DNA of 64,000 bases from Acidobacteriota bacterium (GCA_016715865.1 JADJXM010000004.1:62001-126000), one strand, 5' to 3'; counted from the first letter of the stretch, positions 28,750-45,399 are shown. Notes: a model not told the origin generated them from the letters alone. A program made the numbers and translations.

Positions 28750-29133
28750 TCAGCCATCACGTTTTTTCAGTAGACTTCTGCGCAGAGCATTTAACATTTT
28801 GCGCAGTTCTAATATGAGATCAGCGGCAGGTCCCGCCTCCGACAAACTACAGTATCCGAGTTCGACAGCGATTACGAGTTGGGTATCCAATTCCGCGGCG
28901 GATCCTTCCGCGTGAGATATAAACTGGACAAACTCGCCAGTGGTGTGGCGCCCCTGGCCTTCAGCAATGTTGGATGGTATATAAACTGCCGCCCGCCGCA
29001 TTTGAGAAACCAGACCAAATTTCTCCTCACCAGGGAAGGATTGAGTTAACCGATAGACCAATTTAACCAACGTGATGCCTTTTTGCCAAACCATTAAGTC
29101 CCTGTAGCTACTCGCCCTCGATAACTCATCCAT
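28750..29133 (-). CDS. Four-helix-bundle protein (S23 / IVS-encoded type)
   Basis: The protein has 127 aa. The start SSYRDLMVWQKGITLVKLVY and the segment SQMRRAAVYIPSNIAEGQGR followed by FVQFISHAEGSAAELDTQL are diagnostic of the S23/four-helix-bundle family. This family was first seen inside 23S rRNA intervening sequences and is related in fold to the Avd protein of diversity-generating retroelements. No rRNA or reverse transcriptase is nearby. The gene sits as the insert of an inverted GTGATGA-heptad element, between an ECF sigma gene and a kinase gene, all on the minus strand. Its function is unknown. Confidence 0.88.
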   Translation of the reverse strand: MDELSRASSYRDLMVWQKGITLVKLVYRLTQSFPGEEKFGLVSQMRRAAVYIPSNIAEGQGRHTTGEFVQFISHAEGSAAELDTQLVIAVELGYCSLSEAGPAADLILELRKMLNALRRSLLKKRDG

Positions 29134-29139
29134 AAACTA

Positions 29140-29216
29140 ATCACTCATCCCTCTTCTCTCTTCTCTCATCACTCATCACTCATCACTGTTCTCTCATCAC
29201 TGTTCTCTCATCACTG
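29140..29216. repeat. Right part of element E6: TCATCAC heptads overlapping the sigma factor 3' end
   Basis: Tandem TCATCAC units and CTCTTCT/TGTTCTC variants are the reverse complement of the TGATGAG units left of the four-helix-bundle gene. The array runs into the ECF sigma coding region: its last codons (V-M-R-E-Q-stop) are repeat sequence. Confidence 0.8.
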
Positions 29217-29766
29217 CTTTATAGAGCCAGAGGCGTGCGAGGTTCCAGTCGCGCTGCACGGTGCGCAGAGATACCTTAAGGGCCTCGGCAGTCTCCTCCT
29301 CATTCAGCCCGCCGAAGTAACGCAACTCGACTACCTGTGCCTGGCGCGCGTTGAGCGCTGCCAGACGGTTGAGAGCCTCGTCCAAAGCTAAAAGATCGTC
29401 TCCGCGCTCCGGCGCAACTATTAACGCCTCATCGAGTGAAACCTTCCGCTCCCCGCCTCCATGTTTAAGGTTCTGTCTCTGGCGAGCGAAATCCACCAGG
29501 ATCCGTCGCATCAGTTGAGCAGAAACGGCAAAGAAGTGCGCTCGATTCTGCCAGCGCACCTGGCTCGAATCGATCAGTCGCAGATAAGCCTCATTGACCA
29601 GCGCAGTGGTCTGCAGCGTATGGCCCGGGTTCTGGCGTCGCATGTGTCGCGCCGCCATCTTGCGCAACTCGTCATAGACCAGTGGCATTAACTCTTCAAG
29701 CGCCCGCTGATCGCCGTTGCCCCAGGCCAGGAGCAGTTGCGTGATTTGTTTTGGGTCGGATTTCAT
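29197..29766 (-). CDS. ECF RNA polymerase sigma factor
   Basis: Sigma-70 family factor, 189 aa. Region 2 is seen in LVYDELRKMAARHMRR and TALVNEAYLRLIDSSQVRW; region 4 in LNARQAQVVELRYFGGLNEEE then RTVQRDWNLARLWLYKAV. The pattern resembles the ECF group common in Acidobacteria and Planctomycetes that is often encoded next to serine/threonine kinases, as here. The final residues VMREQ come from repeat DNA. The ATG at 29766 follows a GTG that could also be used. Divergent from two secreted-protein genes. Confidence 0.9.
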   Translation of the reverse strand: MKSDPKQITQLLLAWGNGDQRALEELMPLVYDELRKMAARHMRRQNPGHTLQTTALVNEAYLRLIDSSQVRWQNRAHFFAVSAQLMRRILVDFARQRQNLKHGGGERKVSLDEALIVAPERGDDLLALDEALNRLAALNARQAQVVELRYFGGLNEEETAEALKVSLRTVQRDWNLARLWLYKAVMREQ

Positions 29767-29893
29767 CACCTTGTTTTAAGACAGTGTTCGAAGCATGAAA
29801 GTCACAATTTATCACATCAGCGGCTTTATCCCATAATTTGCCGTCTTTTGCGAGATCCCGAAAAATTCTTTGGCTGTTGTGGCGGGTTTTGAC

Positions 29894-29906
29894 GACGGAT
29901 TCCGTC
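29894..29906. promoter_or_regulatory. GACGGA-T-TCCGTC palindrome in the sigma/secreted-protein intergenic region
   Basis: A 13-nt palindrome lies within the 217-bp divergent region, about 78 bp before the start of the small secreted protein at 29984. TTTTGACG precedes it and CGTCTCAT follows, which could also be read as a two-part ECF-type promoter. Weak evidence. Confidence 0.25.
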
Positions 29907-29983
29907 TCATGTTGGTGAGGGCAGACTGAATGGATCTGCTCAGGTCTTGAAAGATTAACTGAATTTTAAGGAGAAGATCTGTA

Positions 29984-30364
29984 ATGAGAAAAAGTGGAGG
30001 CAAGCTGATCGTGATTTCGGCGATGTTGCTGATGAGCGTGATAACGGCATTTGCCGACGGCAAAAACCTGACGGATTCGATAACTATCGCAAAGGAAGTG
30101 GTGGTGAACGATACGAAGCTCAAGCCGGGCACATACGAAGTCAAATTCGATTCTGAGACCAATGAGTTCAGCATCCTGAAAGGCTCGAGGGTCATCACGA
30201 CTACCAAGGCGAGCGTCAAAGGCGGAGAGAAAATCGTGCGCAAGACTGAAACATATTTTTCAGTTACGGACAAAGGTCTGGCACTGACGAAACTGGTATT
30301 CAAAGGCGACGAAAGAGCCATCCTGCTTGATAACGGCACCGGATCTGCCGCGGCGGGGCAGTAA
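29984..30364 (+). CDS. Small secreted protein, unknown function
   Basis: The protein has 126 aa with a signal peptide (KLIVISAMLLMSVITAFA). The mature part includes VVNDTKLKPGTYEVKFDSET and a run of beta-prone segments, similar in plan to the next gene (LPAGTYTLYR). AAGGAG is well placed before the ATG. It is in the same orientation as 30444 and possibly co-transcribed. The opposite strand has a long open frame, judged to be a shadow because of the signal peptide and ribosome binding site on this strand. Confidence 0.78.
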   Translation: MRKSGGKLIVISAMLLMSVITAFADGKNLTDSITIAKEVVVNDTKLKPGTYEVKFDSETNEFSILKGSRVITTTKASVKGGEKIVRKTETYFSVTDKGLALTKLVFKGDERAILLDNGTGSAAAGQ

Positions 30365-30443
30365 ATCAACAGAAACACGCTAAGGAGCGACAGAAACCGG
30401 CAGGCCGACAGTTTCGGCCTCCGATCAAACACAAGGAGATCAA

Positions 30444-30899
30444 ATGAAAATCAGAAAGCAATTCCTGAATATCGCAGCTACGCTGAGTCTGTTTCTGGTG
30501 CTGGGCACAGCAGCGGCTGCTCAGACGACAAGGCAGATGACCGTCACCATCCCATTCGAATTCTCGGTCGGTAAGACAGCGCTCCCGGCCGGCACCTACA
30601 CTCTTTACCGTACAAGCACCAACAGAGGCGATGAGTTTCTGCTTCGCAACTCCGACGGCCGCGCGAAGGTGGTTTTCAACGCGCAACAGGTTCAAGCAGC
30701 TGAGTCACAGACGGTCGCACGACTTGAGTTCCGACGCTACGACGACAAGTACTTCCTTGCAAGCATCTGGGCCGGGGACAGCAGCATCGGACGCGAGTTG
30801 CGGCAATCGAGCCAGGAACGAGAGACCGCGAGGGACATAACACAACGCCTTACCCAAAAAAGCGTGCAACCAGAGATCGTCAGCGTCAGGACTCAGTAA
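30444..30899 (+). CDS. Small secreted protein of the acidobacterial IPFEFSVG...LPAGTY type
   Basis: The protein has 151 aa. Signal peptide MKIRKQFLNIAATLSLFLV...AAAQ. The mature N-terminus MTVTIPFEFSVGKTALPAGT and the following YTLYR form a pattern I associate with abundant small exported acidobacterial proteins of unknown function. AAGGAG lies upstream. The C-terminal 40 residues are polar and Arg/Gln-rich. A terminator-like hairpin follows. Confidence 0.78.
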   Translation: MKIRKQFLNIAATLSLFLVLGTAAAAQTTRQMTVTIPFEFSVGKTALPAGTYTLYRTSTNRGDEFLLRNSDGRAKVVFNAQQVQAAESQTVARLEFRRYDDKYFLASIWAGDSSIGRELRQSSQERETARDITQRLTQKSVQPEIVSVRTQ

Positions 30900-30927
30900 G
30901 CGAGTCACCACTGAAAATAACATTATC

Positions 30928-30966
30928 ATTTGACGGGGGCTCTCCATGTGATTGCTCCCGTCAAAT
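30928..30966 (+). terminator. Terminator-like hairpin after the secreted-protein gene
   Basis: ATTTGACGGG (30928-30937) pairs perfectly with CCCGTCAAAT (30957-30966), a 10-bp stem with a 19-nt loop, 28 bp after the stop at 30899. No clear T-run follows, so Rho-independent action is uncertain. Confidence 0.45.
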
Positions 30967-31127
30967 AGTTTCAACATCCAATATCACCTCTTGATTTGAT
31001 GATCCGCGCTTATTCAGCTGCTTTCCCTGCCTCGCCGCTTAATTAATGCTCGAAACGCTTTTCCGTTTAGCGTTTTTCTGAGATATTCTTGTTTTTTACA
31101 TTTAACAACGGCCTGTAAATATGGGAC

Positions 31128-31943
<816 letters not shown>

Positions 31944-31951
31944 ATCAGAGT

Positions 31952-33349
31952 ATGAGCGAAACCGCACTTCGACTTCTGCCATCGATCGATCAGCTGCTCC
32001 GGCTGGAAGGATTGCAGTCGTTGATTGTTGCGAGCGGCCGCGATACCCTGCGCGATCGTCTGCGCCATGTCATCGATCATTTCCGCAAAGAGATTCTCGC
32101 CGGCTCGGTCTCACCTGAATTAATGGCCTCTCAGGAAGTTCTTGCGCAGGAGATCGTGCGTCGAGTCGAAGAACTATTCACCGTCTCGAAACGGATGAAG
32201 CTTCAGCGTGTCATCAACGCTACGGGCGTCATTCTGCACACCAATCTGGGCCGTGCGCCGCTCGGCCCCGCTGCGATCGCTGCGCTCGAAGAGGTCGCCG
32301 GCGGATACAGCAATCTCGAGTTCGATCTGGCGACCGGCAAGCGCGGACATCGCGGGGCGGGTCTTGAAGCCTTGCTCGTAGAGTTGCTCGGATGCGAAGC
32401 CGCTGTCGTGGTCAACAACTGCGCCGCGGCCGTACTGCTCACGCTCAACACCTTGGCTGAAGGCGGCGAGGTCATCGTCTCGCGCGGAGAGCTGATCGAA
32501 ATCGGCGGGTCTTTCCGCATTCCGGACGTGATCGAGAAATCAGGCGCTTGCATCCGCGAGGTCGGAACAACCAATCGGACGCGCCTGAGCGACTACGAAG
32601 CCGCCATCAATGAAAATACCCGCGTCATCCTGAGGGCGCATCCGTCAAATTACCGCATCGTCGGCTTCACGGAGAAGCCATCGATCGAGGAACTGTCCGG
32701 TCTCGCACGAGCTCACAGTCTGCCTTTCTTCGAGGACCTCGGCAGCGGATGCCTGCTCGACCTCCAACCGCTCGGGATTCACGACGAACCGACGGTCGCT
32801 CAGTCGCTCAAGGCCCGAGTGCCGGTTCTGGCCTTCAGCGGAGACAAGCTGCTCGGCGGCCCTCAGGCCGGAATCATCCTCGGCGAAAAATCGCTCGTCG
32901 AACGCATCAGAAAAAACCCGCTCATGCGTGCGCTCAGAGTTGATAAACTTACCTATGCCGTACTCGAAGCGACTATCGAGGCCTACCGTAACGGGACCGC
33001 GATGCTCGCCAATCCGGTCACAGCGGCGTTGCATGCGACCCGAGACGAAATTGATGATCGCACGCGGCATTTCATCGACCGGGCGAATGCCGGGCATCTC
33101 GATCTGAAGCTCACATTGATTGACGGAGATTCGGTGATCGGCGGAGGCTGCGCTCCCGAAGCCAGGATCCCGACGAAGCTGATCGCCGTCGCATCGGACC
33201 GGCTCAGTGCAGCTGAAATTGAAGCAGGACTGAGGGCTCACCAGCCGCCAGTCATCGCCCGCATCGAGGAGGACCGGCTGCTGATCGATCTGCGAACGGT
33301 AAAAACTGAAGAGGAAGAAGAACTTTGGGCTGCATTGTCAGGGGTGTAA
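31952..33349 (+). CDS. selA: L-seryl-tRNA(Sec) selenium transferase
   Basis: PLP-dependent enzyme converting seryl-tRNA(Sec) to selenocysteinyl-tRNA(Sec) with selenophosphate. It has 465 aa, full length. Motifs: RVINATGVILHTNLGRAPLG (about 88-107), the central GLARAHSLPFFEDLGSGCLL and the PLP-lysine segment AFSGDKLLGGPQAG (about 293-306). This implies that the organism makes selenoproteins. selB, selD and tRNA-Sec are not in the window; selB often follows selA elsewhere but here panE is convergent. Confidence 0.94.
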   Translation: MSETALRLLPSIDQLLRLEGLQSLIVASGRDTLRDRLRHVIDHFRKEILAGSVSPELMASQEVLAQEIVRRVEELFTVSKRMKLQRVINATGVILHTNLGRAPLGPAAIAALEEVAGGYSNLEFDLATGKRGHRGAGLEALLVELLGCEAAVVVNNCAAAVLLTLNTLAEGGEVIVSRGELIEIGGSFRIPDVIEKSGACIREVGTTNRTRLSDYEAAINENTRVILRAHPSNYRIVGFTEKPSIEELSGLARAHSLPFFEDLGSGCLLDLQPLGIHDEPTVAQSLKARVPVLAFSGDKLLGGPQAGIILGEKSLVERIRKNPLMRALRVDKLTYAVLEATIEAYRNGTAMLANPVTAALHATRDEIDDRTRHFIDRANAGHLDLKLTLIDGDSVIGGGCAPEARIPTKLIAVASDRLSAAEIEAGLRAHQPPVIARIEEDRLLIDLRTVKTEEEEELWAALSGV

Positions 33350-33427
33350 GGCGGGCCGGATCGCATGCAACGGATATTAATCGACTGAACCCGCTCGCTT
33401 TCGATCCCGGTTCCAAAACTGCATTTC

Positions 33428-34474
<1,047 letters not shown>

Positions 34475-34498
34475 CGCCAACCTTGTCATGGAATTAGA

Positions 34499-34576
<78 letters not shown>

Positions 34577-34737
34577 GTCTTTGTAATTTACGCGATTGCC
34601 TGACTTTAGGCAACTGGATGGGCATCTCTGGTCAAACACGATTTCAAGAGGCATAATACGCCAACGCTTCAAGTGGCGTATTGTGACAGGCAAGGTGAGC
34701 GGTGGTGGAGTCTAATATTTCTGGCGAGAGGAAGGGA

Positions 34738-38764
<4,027 letters not shown>

Positions 38765-38956
38765 AAACGGGCCTCCTGTTTAGTCAGATTGAAATGACGG
38801 GTTAATTCAGCGTTTTCGGCAATAGCCGGCATAATAAATGAGATCAGACCGATTATCCATCTTACAAGACGCTGCGTAAATAATGGCAGTTACAAGGTTT
38901 TCTAACGGCACGAGGATCGCAGTCGAGCGGTTCGCCCGAGCATCGGAAATCGATGC

Positions 38957-38985
38957 TTGACAATGATCCGATCCTGCTCTAATTT
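38957..38985 (+). promoter_or_regulatory. Candidate sigma70-type promoter for the Tat-type protein gene
   Basis: TTGACA (38957-38962), a 17-nt spacer and TAATTT (38980-38985), about 65 bp before the start at 39051. The rest of the 286-bp intergenic region from 38765 shows no gene or clear repeat. Confidence 0.55.
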
Positions 38986-39050
38986 TGGTTTTTTGTTGCC
39001 TCACTCACGTCCCCGCAGACTGCTGAAGAATTCCTGAGGTTCTCTTACGA

Positions 39051-40430
<1,380 letters not shown>

Positions 40431-40438
40431 ATAATGAA

Positions 40439-40458
40439 TAGTGATGAGTGATGAGTGA
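40439..40458. repeat. Short GTGATGA heptad run before the HEAT-repeat gene
   Basis: Two and a half GTGATGA units (40439-40457) lie immediately before the HEAT-repeat gene start. It is the same heptad as element E6 but has no inverted partner nearby. Confidence 0.65.
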
Positions 40459-40468
40459 CTGGAATTTT

Positions 40469-41329
40469 ATGAGATTTCCTGCTCTAAAGTTTCGATATCT
40501 GCCGGGACTGATGCTGGTGTTTATGGCCTTTCTGCCATTACCGATGGCTGCTCAAACGCCCGAAATCAAGCCCCAGCCGCTCTACGATCAATGCACGGCT
40601 CTAGCTGCCGGAGGCGCCGAAGATGACGCCACGGCACGAGCCATCGCTTCGCTCAAGGATCAGAATGCTGTCAAACGGGCCGAATCGGCGCGCCAGCTGG
40701 GCAAGTCGTGTGAGAAACGCGCGGTCGATCCCCTCATCGATCTGCTCAAGGATGCCGATGTCGATGTGCGCATTGCTGCGATCGAAGCCCTCGGCAGGCT
40801 CGGCGATAACGACTCAGTCCAGTTTTTGATCGATCAGACATTCAGCAGGGAATGGCGCGTCAGGATGGCGCTCATCAGCGCCCTCGCCTCGTTCAAAATC
40901 TTCCAGGCAAAAAACATGGTCGTCAATGGCATCGCCAATCCGAACGGTGAAGATATCAGTGACCTCGACGATATGCGCGTCCGCTGTTCGGCCATCCTGA
41001 CCATGAACCAGCTCAAGGATGTTTCGCATTCCCGGAAATCGCTCCTCTTTCTAAACACATTCCTCAGAAGCCGGCATGCACCAATCCGCGAGATGGCGGA
41101 AAAGACCATGTTCTCGCTCAAGGATACGCGTAACGGCCCGATCGAACTGATCGCTCTGGTAAAACAAAGCAACGATCCGCATTTGCGAAAATGGGTTATC
41201 GAATGGATCGGAAAACTGAAGATCGAAAAGGCGGTGGACGTGCTTGAAAATTCAGCCGTCAGCGACAGCGACCCTAAAGTCCAACAGGCTGCGAAAGACG
41301 CTCTGGCCGCCATCCGCTCGGGAAAGTAA
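40469..41329 (+). CDS. Exported HEAT-repeat protein
   Basis: The protein has 286 aa. Signal peptide-like N-terminus (LPGLMLVFMAFLPLPMAAQ). From about 70 onward it has HEAT/PBS-lyase-type helical repeats: SCEKRAVDPLIDLLKDADVD then VRIAAIEALGRLGDNDSVQF, and further repeats to the end (VQQAAKDALAAIRSG). Such scaffolds mediate protein contacts; no catalytic motif is seen. The ATG at 40469 is preferred because earlier starts lie inside the heptad repeat. Confidence 0.83.
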   Translation: MRFPALKFRYLPGLMLVFMAFLPLPMAAQTPEIKPQPLYDQCTALAAGGAEDDATARAIASLKDQNAVKRAESARQLGKSCEKRAVDPLIDLLKDADVDVRIAAIEALGRLGDNDSVQFLIDQTFSREWRVRMALISALASFKIFQAKNMVVNGIANPNGEDISDLDDMRVRCSAILTMNQLKDVSHSRKSLLFLNTFLRSRHAPIREMAEKTMFSLKDTRNGPIELIALVKQSNDPHLRKWVIEWIGKLKIEKAVDVLENSAVSDSDPKVQQAAKDALAAIRSGK

Positions 41330-41347
41330 AGCTCAAGTAAGAAAATA

Positions 41348-41435
41348 ATCCACTAAGGACACGAAGGAAACACGAAGAAAAATCGGTGACAAGTTCCTGG
41401 TTTTTCTTTGTGTTTCCTTCGTGTACTTGGTGGAT
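41348..41435. repeat. Inverted-repeat element E8 between convergent genes
   Basis: Arms of 35 nt (41348-41382 and 41401-41435) are inverted copies with three mismatches and an 18-nt loop. They contain ACACGAAGGAAACAC. It lies between the HEAT gene (stop 41329) and the MFS gene (stop 41447) and could act as a bidirectional terminator. Confidence 0.88.
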
Positions 41436-41446
41436 AAATATTCTTC

Positions 41447-42658
41447 TCAGACCATGACGTCGCTGACCTCAGGCATTTCCTCGGGAAGTTTCCTTGAACG
41501 GCGCGGATAGAGCATCATGAGAGCGAAGATCCCGAATTCCGCTACCAGCCCGCCGATCGAGATCCAGAGCAGTATGACCGGACCGACTGAATCGAAGAAC
41601 TGTCCGACCGCCCACGGCAGGATCATCGAACCGGAACTCGATCCCGCATATAGGATGCCCGTCAGCTTCCCGCTCAGAGGCATGCGCCGTTCGGCGAAGA
41701 GAAATGTCGTCGGAAAGACAGAGGCCAGCGCCAGACCAACCCCGCAGATTCCGATCCACAAGGCGATCGGCGAATCACTGAAGACTAGAATCAGGAGAGC
41801 GCTCAGCAGCGCGCCGCTCAGATCAACTAGCAGAATCGTCCGCGGCCTGACGCGTGAAACCAGAGGGATGGCTGCCAGCCGCCCAAGGGTCAGCATCCCC
41901 CAGAACGCCGAATTGAGATAGGCTGCGCTGGTCGCATCCCCGAGGTTGGTTCTGATGGCATAGGTGAAGATCCAGTTTCCGATGCTGGCCTCAGTTCCAG
42001 TGTAGAGGAAGAGGAAGAACCAGATCATGACCGCGAGCGATGTTATCGCCCGCCCATCGCCATGTCCTTCGAGTTCGTGATGAGATTTCTGCCACGCCTG
42101 CGGACTCGGCAGACGCAACAGCCAGTAACAGATCGGCAGAGCCAGCAGCGATAGAATGATGAATGGCAGATCGATACCATCGCTCAATTTGATGAGGCGA
42201 ATGACTATGATCGGCGAAAGGAAAGCGCCGACTCCCCAGATGAAATGCAAACCGCCGAGCAGCGAGCCGAGCCGGCCGCGATTCGCCCAGACCAGAAGCA
42301 TGCTGCCGCCGACGCTGACCGTGCTGCCGCACAGTCCGAGGCCGAAAAACAGGAGCACCAGCGCCCAGAGCCACGGAATCGCCGGAATTGCGCCCGACAG
42401 GCCGGCAAGAGCCAGTATGCCGCCGATCAGGAGTGGATGGCCTTTAACGCTGTCGTAAATTCGACCGGCGATCATCGACCCGATTATGAAACCGAGCGAT
42501 CTCGCGACGAAGACGTAGCTGATCTCGCGCAGTTCCGATCCGGTCTGCCTCGCCAGATACGGCAAGGCCGGCCCGATCGATGCGATGATCAGTCCAAGCG
42601 CAAAAAATGCGCCGTAATATCCGATATTCTGTCGTGTTGTGAGTTTCGTCTCAGACAC
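41447..42658 (-). CDS. Major facilitator superfamily transporter
   Basis: The protein has about 403 aa with 12 hydrophobic segments. The loop 2-3 MFS motif is seen as MIAGRIYDSVKGHPLLIGG (about 62-80). The general pattern resembles FucP/sugar-type MFS proteins but no substrate can be given. The start is uncertain: GTG at 42658 gives MSETKLTTRQ and a normal N-terminus; an upstream GTG at 42706 would add 16 residues. Confidence 0.82.
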   Translation of the reverse strand: MSETKLTTRQNIGYYGAFFALGLIIASIGPALPYLARQTGSELREISYVFVARSLGFIIGSMIAGRIYDSVKGHPLLIGGILALAGLSGAIPAIPWLWALVLLFFGLGLCGSTVSVGGSMLLVWANRGRLGSLLGGLHFIWGVGAFLSPIIVIRLIKLSDGIDLPFIILSLLALPICYWLLRLPSPQAWQKSHHELEGHGDGRAITSLAVMIWFFLFLYTGTEASIGNWIFTYAIRTNLGDATSAAYLNSAFWGMLTLGRLAAIPLVSRVRPRTILLVDLSGALLSALLILVFSDSPIALWIGICGVGLALASVFPTTFLFAERRMPLSGKLTGILYAGSSSGSMILPWAVGQFFDSVGPVILLWISIGGLVAEFGIFALMMLYPRRSRKLPEEMPEVSDVMV

Positions 42659-42733
42659 TGCCGCCGCCCAGGCCAATAGTGAGAGATGAGTGGATTGAGC
42701 GATCACGACCTTCCAGCATGGATCGCTCCAAAG

Positions 42734-43454
<721 letters not shown>

Positions 43455-43465
<11 letters not shown>

Positions 43466-44306
43466 GCGTGGTTAAATCATTCTCCATTTCAACTATCGGG
43501 AGCGAGTCCAGCCGGCGCCGGGCAAAGATCTCGCCGAACAGTTCGCGCTGAATCAGCCTGATACTGGCATCCTTGACCAGTTCGAGAAAAGCCAGAAAGG
43601 TCAGAATCAGCTCGCGCTTCGAATGGGCCAGGTCAAACAACTCGCGGACATTGATCTCGAACCTCTCGGAGAGCAGTTTGTTGATCTGAGCCAGCTTTTC
43701 GGCCATCGTGATCTCGTCACGATGGATCTCCATCTCGACCGCAGATTCCGCACGTTTGAGAATTTCGCGAAAGACGCGCAGAAGGTCGAAGACCGTCGCC
43801 GAAACTTCAGGGTTGCTCGTGTCGGTCTCGATCTCGCCGCGCGTATAGCAGGCGGCTTCAATCTGTGCGCGGGTATAGAACATATTCGCCGCCGCCTTGA
43901 ACTTCTGGTATTCGAGCAGCCGTTCGACCAGCTCGGCGCGAGGATCCTCGTTGAGATCCTCTTCGCCTTCCAGCTTGGGCTCCGGCGGAAGCAACATCTT
44001 CGATTTGATATAGATCAGCGTTGCAGCCATGACCAGAAAATCGCCCGCCAGGGAAATATCCAGCTGCTCCATGATATTCAAATATTCGAGATACTGTTCG
44101 GTGATGTGAGAGATCGGGATATCGTAAATATCGATCTCATCCTTCCTGATCAGAAAGAGGAGCAGATCCAGTGGGCCTTCAAAGGCCTCTATCCTGACAC
44201 GGTAATCATCACTTTTCGCATCGTCGTCCCGGTCCGGCATCTCATCGACCGTTATGGCGGGTGTGGCAGGGGTGGCGTGGGTGGCGCTGGTTTTCTTCTC
44301 AGTCAC
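43455..44306 (-). CDS. scpA: Segregation and condensation protein A (kleisin)
   Basis: Kleisin subunit bridging the SMC heads. The protein has 283 aa. The N-terminal SMC-binding segment YRVRIEAFEGPLDLLLFLIR starts at about 36, followed by ISHITEQYLEYLNIMEQLDI and the C-terminal winged helix (RELILTFLAFLELVKD). The start is a GTG, 7 bp after the trpS stop, so trpS-scpA-scpB form a tight set. Confidence 0.93.
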
Positions 44307-44312
44307 TTTGTC

Positions 44313-45299
44313 TTATTCCCATGAGATATTCATGGCCCGCCGAACATCGGCCATGATGCGCCCAGCCTCTTCGCGGGCGCGTCTCGATCCTTCAAGCATG
44401 ATATCTCGAACCTCGTCCTGATGATTGCGATAGTAATTCAGTCGCTCCGTGATGGGTCCCAGATATTCGATCATCGCATCGGCCAGAGCCTTTTTGCGAT
44501 CGACGCAGCCTATCCCTGCTCCGCGGCAATCCTCATCGAACCTGTCAGCCACATCGGCGGGAACGAACATCCGGTGCACCTTGCAAACGTCACAGTCTTC
44601 GGGATGCCCGGGATCGGTCCGGCGGATGCGCGTCCTGTCGGTGATCATCTGCCTGACTTTCGCACGAATAGCATCCGGCGAATCCGACAGCTCGATCGTA
44701 TTGTTGTAACTCTTCGACATCTTCCGGCCATCAGTGCCGATGAGCTTCGGCGTCTCCGTCAGCAGCGCACCCGGCTCGGGAAAAACATCACCGTAAAAAT
44801 TATTGAATCGACGGACTATCTCCCGCGTCAGCTCGACGTGCGCCACCTGATCCAACCCGACCGGAACGAAATGGGCCTTGTACATACAGATGTCGGCCGC
44901 CTGCAAAACCGGATACCCCAGAAAAGCGTAATTTGCGAGATCCTTGTCGGTTATGTTTTCTCGCTGCTCCTTGTATGTCGGCACGCGTTCGAGCCAGCCG
45001 AGCGGGGTGACAGCCGAAAAATAGATGTGCAACTCGGCGTGCTCAGGCACCAGTGACTGCACGAAGATGACGCACTTTTGCGGATCGAGCCCGGCCGCCA
45101 GCCAGTCGGTCACCATCGCCAACGTGTTCTCCTTGATCAGCGAGGTGTCGGCATAATCGGATGTCAGGGCATGCCAGTCAGCCACGAAATAGTAACATTC
45201 GTATTCGTCCTGCAATCTGACCCAGTTTTTCAGTGCGCCCTCGTAGTTACCAAGGTGCAAACGCCCTGTCGGGCGCATTCCGCTAACGATTCGTTTCAT
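44313..45299 (-). CDS. trpS: Tryptophanyl-tRNA synthetase
   Basis: Class I aminoacyl-tRNA synthetase charging tRNA-Trp, 328 aa. HIGH-like motif GRLHLGNYEGAL near residue 12 and KMSKS-type motif GTDGRKMSKSYNNTI near 195. GPDxAQ-like VGLDQVAHVELTREI is present near 155. The frame continues upstream through GTTTCCA repeat DNA, so the ATG at 45299 is the start. There is no clear Shine-Dalgarno; the repeat TGGAAAC lies just upstream. Confidence 0.94.
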   Translation of the reverse strand: MKRIVSGMRPTGRLHLGNYEGALKNWVRLQDEYECYYFVADWHALTSDYADTSLIKENTLAMVTDWLAAGLDPQKCVIFVQSLVPEHAELHIYFSAVTPLGWLERVPTYKEQRENITDKDLANYAFLGYPVLQAADICMYKAHFVPVGLDQVAHVELTREIVRRFNNFYGDVFPEPGALLTETPKLIGTDGRKMSKSYNNTIELSDSPDAIRAKVRQMITDRTRIRRTDPGHPEDCDVCKVHRMFVPADVADRFDEDCRGAGIGCVDRKKALADAMIEYLGPITERLNYYRNHQDEVRDIMLEGSRRAREEAGRIMADVRRAMNISWE

Positions 45300-45305
45300 G
45301 GTGAA

Positions 45306-45399
<94 letters not shown>

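Noticed and set aside
28750..29133. Four-helix-bundle gene as a 23S rRNA intervening sequence or DGR accessory gene
   Set aside because: No rRNA, reverse transcriptase or template/variable repeat pair is present in the window; the repeat flanks are of a different kind.
29812..30432. 206-residue minus-strand frame with a signal-peptide-like start
   Set aside because: The plus-strand gene at 29984 has a proper ribosome binding site, signal peptide and family resemblance to its neighbour; the minus frame is explained as its complement.
38807..39004. 65-residue minus-strand frame in the intergenic region
   Set aside because: No ribosome binding site, no family, and it overlaps a good promoter for the next gene.
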